This document shows positions 32,769-41,255 of a stretch of DNA of 64,000 bases, piece by piece. Position numbers and translations under genes: made by a program. Numbering within the stretch: the first letter of the stretch is position 1; each line of letters opens with the position of its first letter. The notes under the pieces were generated by a model that ran no database searches, was not told the origin of the DNA, and was given only the letters and a program-made list of their open reading frames with translations. Source of the DNA: Actinocorallia aurantiaca (GTDB taxonomy: Bacteria > Actinomycetota > Actinomycetes > Streptosporangiales > Streptosporangiaceae); the NCBI RefSeq assembly GCF_039533685.1, contig NZ_BAAATZ010000029.1, positions 452,404 to 516,403 on the forward strand. Direction: 5' to 3'.

Positions 32769-32828
32769 ATTAAGCGACAACCGTCGTTTAAGCAACATGT
32801 GTTGTTTAAGCGACGGTCGTCGTATAGT
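32769..32828. promoter_or_regulatory. Divergent TetR operator and promoter
   Basis: A nested set of inverted repeats fills the 74 bp between the genes. GTCGTTTAAGCAACA (from 32783) faces TGTTGTTTAAGCGAC around TG with two mismatches. CGAC-type arms flank it. TATAGT at 32823-32828 is a good -10 six bases before the TetR GTG, so that mRNA is close to leaderless. Confidence 0.6.
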
Positions 32829-32834
32829 TCTGCC

Positions 32835-33392
32835 GTGAACCCCGACGACCCGCGCGCACAACGCACCCGCGCCCGCCTGCGCGCCGCGATCCTCCACCTG
32901 GCCGCCCGCCACGACCCCGCCGCCCTCACCATGGCCGCCGTCGCCCGCCAGGCCGAGGTCAACCGCGCCACCGTCTACCAGCACTACCCCGACCTGGAGG
33001 CCCTCCTCACCGACGCGATGGAGGACGCCGTCACCCACCTCGCCCGCGCCGCCGCCTCCTGCCCCCTGGACGCCCCCCGCGACCACGCGCCCCCGCCCCT
33101 GCTCGACCTGTTCGGCCACGTCGCCGCCAACGCCCCCCTCTACCGGCGCATGCTCGGCACCCAGGGCAGCGCCCGCTTCGTCACCCGCATCCGCCACGGC
33201 GTCACCGCCGCCCTCGCCGAGCGCTTCGCCCAGGGCCACCGCCCGCCCGGCCACACCGACGTGCCCGCCGACCTCCACGCCGCCTACCTCGCCGGAGCCC
33301 TCACCGGCGTCATCGCCCACTGGCTCACCGAACGCCCCGCCGACTCCCCGCAGGAGGCGGCCCTGTCCTTCTGGCGCCTCTTCCGCCCCTGA
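32835..33392 (+). CDS. TetR family regulator of the DsbA-like gene
   Basis: A 185-residue TetR/AcrR regulator. HTH domain: RLRAAILHLAARHDPAALTMAAVARQAEVNRATVYQHYPDLEALLTDAM (residues about 15-65), with the TVYQHY recognition helix. The C-terminal domain is of the TetR_C type with a helix pair AAYLAGALTGVIAHWLTERPADSPQEAALSFWRLF. Start GTG 32835 follows a TATAGT -10 box. It probably controls itself and the divergent DsbA-TPR gene. Confidence 0.88.
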   Translation: MNPDDPRAQRTRARLRAAILHLAARHDPAALTMAAVARQAEVNRATVYQHYPDLEALLTDAMEDAVTHLARAAASCPLDAPRDHAPPPLLDLFGHVAANAPLYRRMLGTQGSARFVTRIRHGVTAALAERFAQGHRPPGHTDVPADLHAAYLAGALTGVIAHWLTERPADSPQEAALSFWRLFRP

Positions 33393-33424
33393 CCCACCGG
33401 CGCCCGGACGGCGCCGCCGGGGAT

Positions 33425-34627
33425 TCAGCGGGCGGCCGGGACCCGTGCCGCGGCGGAGGCCGCAGGGGTCCGCGCCGCCCGGGTGCGCTTGTCGAGACGG
33501 GCGGCGAGGAGGGCCAGCAGCAGGGCGGCGCCGGACAGGAGGGCGCCGACCGGGTTCGGGGAGGTGTAGCCGAGGCCTCCGGCGATGACGAGGCCGCCGA
33601 GCCAGGCGGCGAGCGCGTTGCCGAGGTTGAAGGCGCCGATGTTGGCGGCCGAGGCCAGCGTCGGGGCCGCGGACGCCTGGTCCAGCACCCGCTTCTGCAG
33701 CGGGGGCACGGTCGCGAATCCGAGGGCGCCGATCAGGGTCAGGGTGATCGCCGCGAACACCTTGTCGTGGGCGGTCGCGGTGAAGACCAGCAGCGTCAGG
33801 GACAGGGCGCCCAGCGAGGCGAACAGCAGGGGCATCAGCGCGCGGTCGGCGAACTTCCCGCCGAGCAGGTTGCCCAGGAACATGCCGATCCCGAAGAGCA
33901 CGAGCAGCCAGGTGACGGCGGCCTCGGAGTAGCCGGCGACCTCGGTCATCATCGGCGAGATGTAGGTGATGGCCGCGAACACGCCGCCGTAGCCGAGCAC
34001 CGTCATCGCCATCGCGAGCCAGACCTGCGCGTTCTTGAACGCGGCGAACTCCGTGCGCACGCTCTGCGAGGCCGGAGGCCGGCCCGTGTCCGGCACCAGC
34101 CTCGCCACGCCCAGGAGCGCGACGACGCCGAGGGCGGCCACGAGGGCGAAGGTGGCACGCCAGCCGAACACCTGGCCGATGTAGGTGCCTCCCGGGACGC
34201 CGACGATGTTCGCCACCGTCAGGCCCGTGAACATCAGCGAGATCGCCGACGCCTTCTTGCGGGGCGCGACCAGGGCGGCCGCGACCACGGAACCGATGCC
34301 GAAGAACGCGCCGTGCGCCAGCGAGGCGACGACCCGCCCGGTCATCATCACCCCGAAACCGGGAGCCGCGGCGGAGAGCGCGTTGCCGGCGATGAACAGG
34401 CCCATGAGGAGCATGAGCATCTTCTTGCGGGACGTCCTCGTCCCCGCGACCGTCAGCAGCGGGGCGCCGAACACCACGCCCAGGGCGTAACCGGTGACGA
34501 GCCGGCCGGCCGTGGGGATCGAGACCCCGAAGTCGCCCGCGACCTGGGGCAGCACACCCATGATCACGAATTCGGTGGTGCCGATCCCGAAGGCTCCGAC
34601 GGCCAGGGCCAAGAGCGCGAGAGGCAT
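33425..34627 (-). CDS. MFS exporter of the AraJ/Cml (DHA1) type
   Basis: A 400-residue major facilitator with 12 predicted helices. N-terminal MPLALLALAVGAFGIGTTEFVIMGVLPQVAGDFGVSIPTAGRLVTGYALGVVFGAPLL is typical of AraJ/chloramphenicol-exporter relatives, with motif A-like TSRKKMLM and motif C GVPGGTYIGQVFGWRATF. Likely exports sugars or small drugs. It is divergent from a MarR regulator, a common arrangement for inducible efflux. The ATG at 34627 is in a region with a TGCAAG/CTTGCA repeat. Confidence 0.9.
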   Translation of the reverse strand: MPLALLALAVGAFGIGTTEFVIMGVLPQVAGDFGVSIPTAGRLVTGYALGVVFGAPLLTVAGTRTSRKKMLMLLMGLFIAGNALSAAAPGFGVMMTGRVVASLAHGAFFGIGSVVAAALVAPRKKASAISLMFTGLTVANIVGVPGGTYIGQVFGWRATFALVAALGVVALLGVARLVPDTGRPPASQSVRTEFAAFKNAQVWLAMAMTVLGYGGVFAAITYISPMMTEVAGYSEAAVTWLLVLFGIGMFLGNLLGGKFADRALMPLLFASLGALSLTLLVFTATAHDKVFAAITLTLIGALGFATVPPLQKRVLDQASAAPTLASAANIGAFNLGNALAAWLGGLVIAGGLGYTSPNPVGALLSGAALLLALLAARLDKRTRAARTPAASAAARVPAAR

Positions 34628-34678
34628 GGGAATGCCCTTCCAAGTGATTGCAGGAGGCTTTTACAAGCGCCGACAATA

Positions 34679-34703
34679 CTTGCAGACGCTCTATAAATGC
34701 AAG
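34679..34703. promoter_or_regulatory. Probable MarR operator between MFS and marR genes
   Basis: CTTGCA (34679-34684) and TGCAAG (34698-34703) are inverted around an AT-rich 13-bp spacer in the 134-bp divergent region. Another CTTGTAAAA-like sequence occurs 20 bp to the left (34661-34667 complement). Confidence 0.5.
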
Positions 34704-34761
34704 CGCGGTATGTTGGATCCGCCATCGCACACCGACCGCGGCCGCAGACGAAGGAGGCTCC

Positions 34762-35232
34762 GTGACCACGACGGTCCCCGAACTCGCCCAGGGCTGGTGC
34801 GCCCTGTCCCTCCTGCACGGCCGGATCGAGACGCGCCTCGAACGAGCCCTGCAGGCCGCGCACGACCTGAGCGTGCGCGAGTACACCCTGCTCGACGTCC
34901 TCAGCCGCCAGCATTCCGGAGAAGGCGGGCACCTGCAGATGAAGCAGGTCGCCGACGCCGTCGTCCTCAGCCAGAGCGCCACGACCCGCCTGGTCACCCG
35001 GCTCGAGGATCGCGGCCTGCTGTCCCGCTACCTGTGCCCCACCGACCGCCGCGGCATCTACACCGACGTCTCCGACGACGGCCTCTCGCTCCTTCGCCGG
35101 GCCCGCCCCACCCACGACGACGCCCTGCGCGAAGCCTTGGACGAAGCGGCCCGCGACCCTCGGCTCCACCGCCTGGTCCAGGCCGTGGAGGAACTGAACG
35201 GCTCCCCGCCCGCCCGCACGCCGCAGGTATGA
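34762..35232 (+). CDS. MarR family regulator
   Basis: A 156-residue MarR protein: LAQGWCALSLLHGRIETRLERALQAAHDLSVREYTLLDVLSRQ is the dimer helices, MKQVADAVVLSQSATTRLVTRLEDRGLLSRYLCPTDRRGIYTDVSDDG is the wHTH with its DRR wing. GTG at 34762 has AAGGAGG five bases upstream; the longer frame is leader. It likely represses the divergent MFS exporter and itself. Confidence 0.9.
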   Translation: MTTTVPELAQGWCALSLLHGRIETRLERALQAAHDLSVREYTLLDVLSRQHSGEGGHLQMKQVADAVVLSQSATTRLVTRLEDRGLLSRYLCPTDRRGIYTDVSDDGLSLLRRARPTHDDALREALDEAARDPRLHRLVQAVEELNGSPPARTPQV

Positions 35233-35244
35233 GCACGGAGCCGC

Positions 35245-36276
35245 TCAGGCGAGGCGGGTGGTGAGCAGCCGGTGGAGGTTTCCGCCGAGGATCTTGCGGA
35301 TGTCGGGTTCGGGGAGGCCGCGGGCGAGGAGTTCGCCGGTGAGCAGGGGCAGGCCCGAGGGGCCGGCCAGGCCGGGGAGGGTGGCCATGACGTCGAAGTC
35401 GACGGATCCCGCGGGGTCTTCGCAGCAGGGCGGGGTGAGGTCGGTGTAGACCTCGTGGATGAAGTCCGGGCCGAGGCCGACGTGGTCGACGCCCGCCACC
35501 GACGCGATGTGCTCGATGTGGTCGGCCAGCCGGGCGAGGGTGTAGCCGGACGGGTCGGCGTCCAGGAAGCCCGGCAGGAAGTTCACGCAGACCACTCCGC
35601 CGGAGGCCGCGACGCCCCGGATCTGGTCGTCGGTCAGGTTGCGGTGGTGGTCGCGCAGGGCGCGGGCGCTGGAATGGGTGGCGATCACCGGCCGGGACGC
35701 GAGTTCGAGGACGTGCTCCACCCCGCTGGCGCCCAGGTGGGAGATGTCCAGCAGGATGCCGAGCCGCTCCATCTCGGCCACGGCCTGCACGCCCGCGGCG
35801 GTCAGGCGGCTCGCGGTGGCGTCCTCGCCGCTGCCGTCGGCGAGCGGGGTGCGTCCCCAGTGCGCCAGTGAGGCGATGCGGACGCCGAGCCGGTGCACGG
35901 TGGCGAGGAGTTCGATGTTCGCGTCCAGGCCGGGCATGCTCTCCAGCGCCAGGACCAGCGCGATCCTCCCCTCGGCCAGTGCCGCGTCGATCTGCGGCCC
36001 GTCGAGGCACAGCCGGACGTCGGCGGCGTTGCCCTCGGCGATCGCGTGCGCGCACTCGATCATCCGGAGCGTCTCGCGCAGCGCCCCCTCGGGCCTGAAC
36101 TGGTCGTCGATGAACACCGGAAGCACCTGGAGGTCGACTCCGCCCGCGCGGAGCTGCGGCAGCCACCGCTCCCTGAAGAACGACGCCCACCGTGCGGGAG
36201 GGCGGGCCACCACCGCCATCAGCAGGTCGTTGTGCGCGTCGGCCACCACCGCGTTCCCATGCAAGTCAGCAGGCAT
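35245..36276 (-). CDS. Membrane-type dipeptidase (peptidase M19)
   Basis: A 343-residue zinc dipeptidase of the renal dipeptidase family. The N-terminal metal motif AVVADAHNDLLMAVV has the HxD signature. LALESMPGLDANIELLATVHRLGVRIASLAHWGRTPLADG contains the bridging Glu, LDISHLGASGVEHVLELASRPVIATHSSARAL gives the two later histidines, and VDHVGLGPDF the Asp. It hydrolyses dipeptides, including those with D-residues, and possibly beta-lactams. The ATG at 36276 starts MPADLHGNAVVADAHND, the usual length. No signal peptide is seen. Confidence 0.92.
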   Translation of the reverse strand: MPADLHGNAVVADAHNDLLMAVVARPPARWASFFRERWLPQLRAGGVDLQVLPVFIDDQFRPEGALRETLRMIECAHAIAEGNAADVRLCLDGPQIDAALAEGRIALVLALESMPGLDANIELLATVHRLGVRIASLAHWGRTPLADGSGEDATASRLTAAGVQAVAEMERLGILLDISHLGASGVEHVLELASRPVIATHSSARALRDHHRNLTDDQIRGVAASGGVVCVNFLPGFLDADPSGYTLARLADHIEHIASVAGVDHVGLGPDFIHEVYTDLTPPCCEDPAGSVDFDVMATLPGLAGPSGLPLLTGELLARGLPEPDIRKILGGNLHRLLTTRLA

Positions 36277-36395
36277 GGCCCGCACTGTAACCCGGCGGTG
36301 TGCTGAGCCCCTCCCAGGGCTCCGGTCGGTCGAGAGCGAAACCGCGGCATCCGGGAAGCAAGAGGCCGTCTGGTGCGCGCAGGCCATCCGGGGCA

Positions 36396-38240
36396 TCAGG
36401 CGGGTTCGGCTTGGAGCGTCTCGGTCACGGGGCGGCGGCCTCCGAGGAGGGCGGGGACCGCGGTGAGCGCCGCCACCACGAGCACGGTCGCCGGCACCAG
36501 GGCGAGCAGCTGCCACAGCGGGGGAAGCGTGGCTCTGCCGCTGTCGCCGCCGGTGACCGCGTTTATCGCGTGGAACAGTGCGAATCCTCCCGGGAAGGCG
36601 CCCGCGACGGCGCCGGCGAGCGCGGGGAGCACCTGGGCGGCCGCCAGCGCCGCGCCCGCTTCACCGGGGGTCGCGCCGAGGGCGCGCGCCAGCGCGGAGG
36701 AACGCCGGTTGTCGAGCACCGTCGCCCAGGTGATGAAGACGGCGTTGACCGCCGCCAGGCAGAACAGCGTGACCATCACGACGAGGAGCACCCGGCGCAG
36801 CGGCTCCGCCTGGGCATCGCCGTATCCGCCGGCGGGCGGCCCGGCGGTGAGGAAGGCATCGAGGACCAGCGCGACGTAGACCCCGCTGACCGTGACCGCG
36901 ATGCTGGCCACGTTCAGCATCGCGCGGCGCGGCCGGCGGGCCGTGATGCGCAGGGCGAGGAGCAGCGGTACGGGCAGCCGCGCCGAGACCGCGATGAGCC
37001 ATCCGGTGCGGCGGGGCGGGCGCGCCGAGTCGGCCAGCGCGACGACGGTGCTGGAGCGGGCGGCGCGCACGGCCGGGACAACGGTCGCGGCCGCCGCGAT
37101 TCCGAGTGCGGCGGCGCTCACCAAGCCGATCGTGGACGGGGTCATCGACGGCGTGCCCGCGCTGCCGATGAGGCCGGCTCCGGACGCGGTGAGCAGCGGG
37201 GCGGCCAGCGCTCCGACCGCCAGCCCGGCCGCGGCCGCGATGACGGCCACGAGGACGTACTCCGCGAGGAGCACGGCGGCGACCAGGCCCGGTGCGCCGC
37301 CGGCCGCCTTGAGGAGTCCGACGCGTCTGGTCTGCCCGGCCATCCGGCCGCCGACCAGCACCGAGACGCTGGCCACGGCGAGCAGCCCGAGCAGCCAGGC
37401 TCCCATCCGCAGAAGGATCTGGGCGTCTTCGGCCGGCTCGGTGGCGTCTTCACGGATGGTCTCCCATGACTCCAGGCGCGGAGCGTCCAGGCTCTTCGAG
37501 AGGTGGGCTCCGACGAACGCCCGTGCCTCATCCGGGTGGGCCAGCTTCAGGTTCATCACATGGGCCAGGGAGCCGGGGTCCGAAGTGAGGCTCCGCGCGT
37601 CCGCCCGGGTGAGCCAGACCAGGCCGGGAGTCTGCAGCAGGCCCGGAGGGAGCCTGGACAGCTCCTCGGGAGTCGCACCGCTCGCGCAACCGACGGCGAC
37701 GATGCAGGACGCCTGCGGGTAGGGCGCCACGGCGGCGGTGACCGCGACACCGACGACCTCGAACGCCCGGCCGCCCAGGGTGACCGGATCGCCGACGCGC
37801 AGACCGAGCGCCTCGGCGAAGGCGGCCTCGACCACCACACCGCCCTCGCTGACCCAGCCGCCCCGCGTCAGCTCGGGCTGGTCGACCGACGCGGGCGCGG
37901 CGTCACGCCCCACCGCCTGCACATCCGACGTGCGGCCGGACGCCTGGAGTTTCGCCGGAGCGACCGGGTACGGGCCGCTGTGGTCGATGACGCCGGGAGC
38001 ACCGGCCAGTTCCTCGAGGCCGGAAAGCCCGGCGGGCCGGTCCGCAACGGCGACCACGTCAGGGCCGCTGGTCGCCTCCCGGGTGCTCTGGTACGGGTCG
38101 TCGGCCGCGTCGCGCAGAACGAGCCCGAGTGTCAGCGTCGTGGTGGCCGCCATGATGGCCAGCAGCAGAAGCGCGGCCTCGACGGGACGCCTCCGGAGGT
38201 CGCGCACGGCGAGGCGGCCTATGAGCAGGATCCGGCCCAT
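36396..38240 (-). CDS. ABC transporter permease of the FtsX/MacB type
   Basis: A 614-residue permease, duplicated FtsX architecture: N-terminal helix (EAALLLLAIMAATTTLTLGLVL, residues about 20-41), a large extracytoplasmic domain to about 270, three helices with the FtsX pattern (LGLLAVASVSVLVGGRMAGQTRRVGLLKAAGGAPGLVAAVLLAEYVLVAVIAAAAGLAVGALAAPLL), then a second helix set (MLNVASIAVTVSGVYVALVLDAF and VTLFCLAAVNAVFITWATVLDNRRSSALARALGATPGEAGAALAAAQVLPALAGAVAGAFPGG). Substrates of such systems are peptides, lipoproteins or antibiotics. It starts five bases after the ATPase stop. Its operon partners lie beyond the integrated element, so at present it lacks its ATPase. Confidence 0.92.
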   Translation of the reverse strand: MGRILLIGRLAVRDLRRRPVEAALLLLAIMAATTTLTLGLVLRDAADDPYQSTREATSGPDVVAVADRPAGLSGLEELAGAPGVIDHSGPYPVAPAKLQASGRTSDVQAVGRDAAPASVDQPELTRGGWVSEGGVVVEAAFAEALGLRVGDPVTLGGRAFEVVGVAVTAAVAPYPQASCIVAVGCASGATPEELSRLPPGLLQTPGLVWLTRADARSLTSDPGSLAHVMNLKLAHPDEARAFVGAHLSKSLDAPRLESWETIREDATEPAEDAQILLRMGAWLLGLLAVASVSVLVGGRMAGQTRRVGLLKAAGGAPGLVAAVLLAEYVLVAVIAAAAGLAVGALAAPLLTASGAGLIGSAGTPSMTPSTIGLVSAAALGIAAAATVVPAVRAARSSTVVALADSARPPRRTGWLIAVSARLPVPLLLALRITARRPRRAMLNVASIAVTVSGVYVALVLDAFLTAGPPAGGYGDAQAEPLRRVLLVVMVTLFCLAAVNAVFITWATVLDNRRSSALARALGATPGEAGAALAAAQVLPALAGAVAGAFPGGFALFHAINAVTGGDSGRATLPPLWQLLALVPATVLVVAALTAVPALLGGRRPVTETLQAEPA

Positions 38241-38245
38241 CGCCC

Positions 38246-38843
38246 TCAGTCCTCCAGTCCGGCGAGCGCCCCGAGCCGCCCGGTGGTTCCGCCGGTCAGC
38301 CTGGTCTCGTCCACGAACGCGCCGTCGCGCATCGAGATCAACCGGTCCGCGGTCGCCGCGATCCGCGCGTCGTGAGTGACGATGACCAGCGTCTGACCGG
38401 ACTCGTGCAGGCCATCGAAGAGCCGCAGGACGTCCAGGGTGGCGGCGCTGTCCAGATTCCCGGTCGGCTCGTCGGCGAGGACGACCGACGGTTCGTTGCT
38501 CAACGCCCGGGCGACCGCGACCCGCTGCCGCTGGCCGCCGGACAGCGCGGAGGGCGGGAAACGCGCCCGATGGTCGAGCCCGACCCGCTCCAGCAGCTCC
38601 TGCGCACGCCGCCTGGCCGCCCGCGGCGAGCGGCCCGCCAGCAACGCCGGCAGCTCGACGTTCTCCACGGCGGTGAGCTCCTCCATCAGGTGGAAGGACT
38701 GGAAGACGAAACCGACGGCGGTCCGCCGCATCCGGGCCAGAGCCCTCTCCCCGATGTCGTCGATCCGACGGCCGTTCAGCCACACCTCTCCGCCCGACGG
38801 CCGGTCCAGCCCCCCGAGCAGGTGCAGCAGCGTGGACTTACCG
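38246..38843 (-). pseudogene. ABC ATPase, 3' part (gene split by the integrative element)
   Basis: The downstream four fifths of a LolD/MacB-type ATPase: from the second half of Walker A (GKSTLLHLLGGLDRPSGGEVWLNGR) through FQSFHLMEELTAVENVELPALL, signature LSGGQRQRVAVARAL, Walker B VVLADEPTGNLD and H-loop IVTHDARIA. The codons before GKST are lost at the att core (38838-38843). Joined to the fragment at 45121-45275, the frame is uninterrupted and gives GPSGCGKST and 248 residues. An internal GTG at 38785 could start a truncated product without Walker A, which would be inactive. Confidence 0.93.
38838..38843. repeat. attL core TTACCG
   Basis: A six-base core shared with 45121-45126. To its left is chromosomal ATPase sequence (GTGGAC), to its right element sequence (GATATCGG). 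It defines the left end of the integrated element. Confidence 0.85.
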
Positions 38844-39157
38844 GATATCGGATTGTGACCATCCGCCGGTGGGCCACTGCCGGGGCTCGAGTGCGTTGGC
38901 CTTACGGGGGCGAGACAGATCGGGGAGGGTGGACGGATCCGGACTTGGGTGGGGCAGCAAGGCCGCTAGCATCCGGCGAACGGGCAGGTCTCCGCCATGA
39001 GCGAAGCTCACCCGTAGGGCGCGAAGCGTGGCGGTGCCCCGCTGCCCGTAAGCCCGAGGGAGTGGCCTTGCGCGGGGTTCCCGCCCAAGTCTGGATCCGG
39101 CCGCCCGGCTGTCCGTGCGGCGGGTTGTTGGCGCTTCGTATGTTGGCTGCGTCTTGA
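38844..39157. other. Element left end, no gene seen
   Basis: About 310 bp between attL and the first gene. It contains short GC-rich inverted segments and the left half of the integrase attachment arm (GATATCGGATTGTGACC next to the core). Short frames here do not resemble proteins. Confidence 0.5.
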
Positions 39158-39412
39158 TTAGACGGCAGGAGGTGGGTCCTGCGGGGGCTGCTGGCTTCCG
39201 ATAAATTGGGAAGGGTCGGGTTCGCGACGCTTGTTCAGAACCAAGAGAATCTTGGCGAGCTTGTCCATAATCCGTGGACGGTCGGCTGGATGCGTGCCGT
39301 TGAGCGCCAACTCAGCGATCTTCATGTCGCGACGGTGGTTCAAGTACAACCGTGCATACATCAGCAGGAAGGCCAGGAAGGTTCCCGAACTGATTATCTG
39401 CCAAATTTCCAC
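39158..39412 (-). CDS. Small single-pass membrane protein of the element
   Basis: An 84-residue protein with one N-terminal membrane helix (IWQIISSGTFLAFLLMYARLYL, residues about 4-25) and a charged cytoplasmic tail (NHRRDMKIAELALNGTHPADRPRIMDKLAKILLVLNKRREPD) ending in Gln/Pro-rich sequence. I chose the GTG at 39412 because AGGGG lies five bases upstream and it begins directly before the helix. I do not recognise a family. A role in element maintenance, exclusion or spread is possible by position only. Confidence 0.6.
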   Translation of the reverse strand: MEIWQIISSGTFLAFLLMYARLYLNHRRDMKIAELALNGTHPADRPRIMDKLAKILLVLNKRREPDPSQFIGSQQPPQDPPPAV

Positions 39413-40015
39413 TGTTACCCCTGCTTGCCTGTCTGGCCGAGCAGGGCGGGTGCGCGTCAGCTCGACCAGGGTTTGCCTGGTTGAACTGAGCACCGCCGCC
39501 CGGAACAGTGGAGACTCAGGGATCGCCTCCCCTTGGGAAGGCGTCTGGTTCTTCCTCTCTGTAGGACCCTAGCAGCAAGCAGCAGCCTGTTACCGATCAG
39601 CGCTTCCGGGGCACTGACGTTATGTAACTTGACGAAATTGCACAGAACTAGGCGTCATGAGACCCACCTACACGCTTAAGCGCCATTCAGACGGGCCTCG
39701 TAAACTATACCGCTAACCCCTTCGAGGGGGAGGTTTGTTTGGTTTTTCCGTCCCTCGAAGGGATGATTCCTTGCTGGGTAGACCAGTCCGCTCCAGCATG
39801 ATCCCCTTCTCTTCTCGACTCGGGGCGGCAGTGCATGAGCATCAGAGGATCGGCGCTACCTGGACGCGTGGGCAGGAGACTCAAACTGGCATGAACCTTG
39901 CCACCTTGGGATGCGGCCGCTCGGTCGCAGACGCGTTCCTGGGGGAGCTGATCCCTGTGCGCCCGCTCGGCAGAGGGTGGGAACCGCAGCAAAGCGGTGG
40001 CCCGGCCAGCTGTAC

Positions 40016-40045
40016 CACGCGCCCGGCGCTTGCGCCGGGCGCGTG
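40016..40045. terminator. Perfect 14-bp hairpin
   Basis: Arms CACGCGCCCGGCGC and GCGCCGGGCGCGTG with a TT loop. Strong enough to terminate transcription in either direction. Confidence 0.6.
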
Positions 40046-40061
40046 AGTGCAGCGATGAGCC

Positions 40062-40087
40062 GGGACCGCCGCGACAGCGGCGGTCCC
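40062..40087. terminator. 11-bp hairpin downstream of the HTH gene
   Basis: GGGACCGCCGC (40062-40072) and GCGGCGGTCCC (40077-40087) with a GACA loop, followed by TCTTGATCCTG. It lies 49 bp beyond the stop of the minus-strand HTH gene, and a + strand transcript would also meet it. Confidence 0.6.
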
Positions 40088-40135
40088 TCTTGATCCTGTA
40101 GGGGAAAGCCTCACACAGAACCGAAACGACCCGCG

Positions 40136-40354
40136 CTAACCCGCGTCTTGTTCGGGCGGACGTGCCCAGCGATGTGCCGTAGCCGTGGGGATGCCGGTCA
40201 GTTCGGAAATCTGCCTGTAGCTGAGGCCGCTGTCTGCCAAAGCTGCGAGTACGGCAGCCCCTGCCTGCGTGTTGATGTGGCGACGCCGCCATGCCTCAAC
40301 AGCAGCCGAAACAAGATCTTCTCGGGAATCGCCGGAATGACCTTCCGGCAGCAA
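40136..40354 (-). CDS. Small helix-turn-helix protein of the element
   Basis: A 72-residue protein whose C-terminal half is an HTH: AGAAVLAALADSGLSYRQISELTGIPTATAHRWARPP, with SYRQISELTGIPTATAHRW as the two DNA-binding helices (sigma-70 region 4/resolvase-like). It starts at TTG 40354 with only a weak GAAGAAG site upstream. It is divergent from the GHKL gene, and the 170-bp space between them contains two identical-pattern palindromes, so it is the best candidate for the element repressor or copy-control regulator. Confidence 0.65.
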   Translation of the reverse strand: MLPEGHSGDSREDLVSAAVEAWRRRHINTQAGAAVLAALADSGLSYRQISELTGIPTATAHRWARPPEQDAG

Positions 40355-40392
40355 TTAGGTTAGTGCTTCTTCGAGGTCCACTTGCACCCCCC

Positions 40393-40433
40393 TGTCTCAT
40401 TGTGAGACAGTCCTCGTGTCTCATAGTGAGACA
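40393..40433. promoter_or_regulatory. Two tandem 17-bp palindromes (element operator)
   Basis: TGTCTCATTGTGAGACA (40393-40409) and TGTCTCATAGTGAGACA (40417-40433), centres 24 bp apart. The 7-bp arms are perfect in both. They lie between the divergent HTH gene and the GHKL-coding operon, so cooperative repressor binding is likely. Confidence 0.75.
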
Positions 40434-40527
40434 CTACATGATCCCCAGAAACAAAACGGACAAAGCGGCCCCGGTAAGTGCTGCGAACACGAACCGGGAC
40501 CTTGATCAGACGATGGAGGTCTGACCC

Positions 40528-41052
40528 GTGTTCAATGGTAGGGGCATCGGAGAAACTGTTCATCCGGCAAGAACGGACCAGCAGGGCAGCAGCCTGAGCG
40601 CGGAACGTGACTTCATCGCGGAACCGGTAGAGGTGCGGGCGGGGCGGGTCTGGCTACGGGAGGTGCTTCCTGCGTCCTGCCTGGTGCGTGACGACTGCCT
40701 GATGGTCCTGTCTGAGCTGATGGGCAACGCTGCGGAGCACGGGAGCGGACACCTGCTGAGGGTGCGGGTGGAGCACGATGCGGGGCGCGTCTGGGGCGTG
40801 CTGGTGGAGCACGACTTCCCCGATGAGACGGCGGTGCCACGTGTGGAGTTGAGCGCGCTGCTTGAGGCGGGGCGGCTGCTGAGTGCGCCGACCATCTATC
40901 GGCCGAAGGTGGCAGAGCTTCGGGAGCGCGGACGGGGCCTGCTGCTGGTCGGGGATCTGTGTACCGCGTGGGAGGCAGAACGGATCCTGGGGTGCCTGGT
41001 CATCCGCTGGTGGCTGGATGGCTGCCGGTGCGAGGAGGGCGGGCCGTGCTGA
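40528..41052 (+). CDS. GHKL (HATPase) anti-sigma-like protein of the element
   Basis: A 174-residue protein with an HATPase_c-like fold of the anti-sigma regulatory kinase type. The N-box MVLSELMGNAAEHGSGHL (residues about 59-76) and a G-box RGRGLLLVGDLCTAW near 133-147 are visible. The C-terminus is Cys-rich (WLDGCRCEEGGPC). GTG start with GGAGG nine bases upstream. Such small GHKL proteins in actinomycetes bind sigma factors or anti-sigma antagonists. On an integrative element it could interfere with host regulation. First gene of an overlapping + strand unit. Confidence 0.8.
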   Translation: MFNGRGIGETVHPARTDQQGSSLSAERDFIAEPVEVRAGRVWLREVLPASCLVRDDCLMVLSELMGNAAEHGSGHLLRVRVEHDAGRVWGVLVEHDFPDETAVPRVELSALLEAGRLLSAPTIYRPKVAELRERGRGLLLVGDLCTAWEAERILGCLVIRWWLDGCRCEEGGPC

Positions 41053-41255
41053 GGCTGAGCCGCGAACACCAGGACGCCGCGTACCGGGGTGCGTCGATGG
41101 CGGAAAAGCGGTTCCCTGGGGTCATCGTGTGGTGGGGGGTTCGTACCGGGCTGTGGCTGGCGTTGGTGCCTACCGGTCAGGGTCGGATGCTCGTGGAAGC
41201 GTCAAGCCTGGATGGGCTGGCGGGGCTGCTCCAGCGTTGGGAGGCGTCGCGGTGA
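41046..41255 (+). CDS. Small coupled protein of the element
   Basis: A 69-residue protein starting at GTG 41046, overlapping the GHKL stop by seven bases, and ending in an overlap with the next start (GTGA, 41252-41255). Sequence: LSREHQDAAYRGASMAEKRF, then VIVWWGVRTGLWLALVP and MLVEASSLDGLAGLLQRWEA. It is amphipathic, with no signal peptide. I recognise no family; similar short ORFs accompany RepSA genes in actinomycete integrative elements. Confidence 0.65.
   Translation: MLRLSREHQDAAYRGASMAEKRFPGVIVWWGVRTGLWLALVPTGQGRMLVEASSLDGLAGLLQRWEASR

Larger units (their letters stand above)
39413..40135. other. Structured non-coding segment of the element
   Basis: About 720 bp without a convincing gene, lower in GC than the rest. 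It holds three strong secondary structures: inverted repeat CCCTTCGAGGG (39718-39728) with CCCTCGAAGGG (39752-39762) around a T-rich 23-nt loop; a perfect 14-bp hairpin at 40016-40045 with a 2-nt loop; and an 11-bp hairpin at 40062-40087. This could be a replication origin, a transfer origin or a structured RNA. A 103-codon frame at 39735-40046 runs into the second hairpin and is unconvincing. Confidence 0.5.

Noticed and set aside
38783..38785. Internal GTG as true start of a complete ATPase
   Set aside because: It would lack Walker A; the missing half is found at 45121-45275 and joins exactly in frame.
39735..40046. Open frame of 103 codons in the element
   Set aside because: No ribosome binding site, no family, ends inside a perfect hairpin; better described as non-coding structure.
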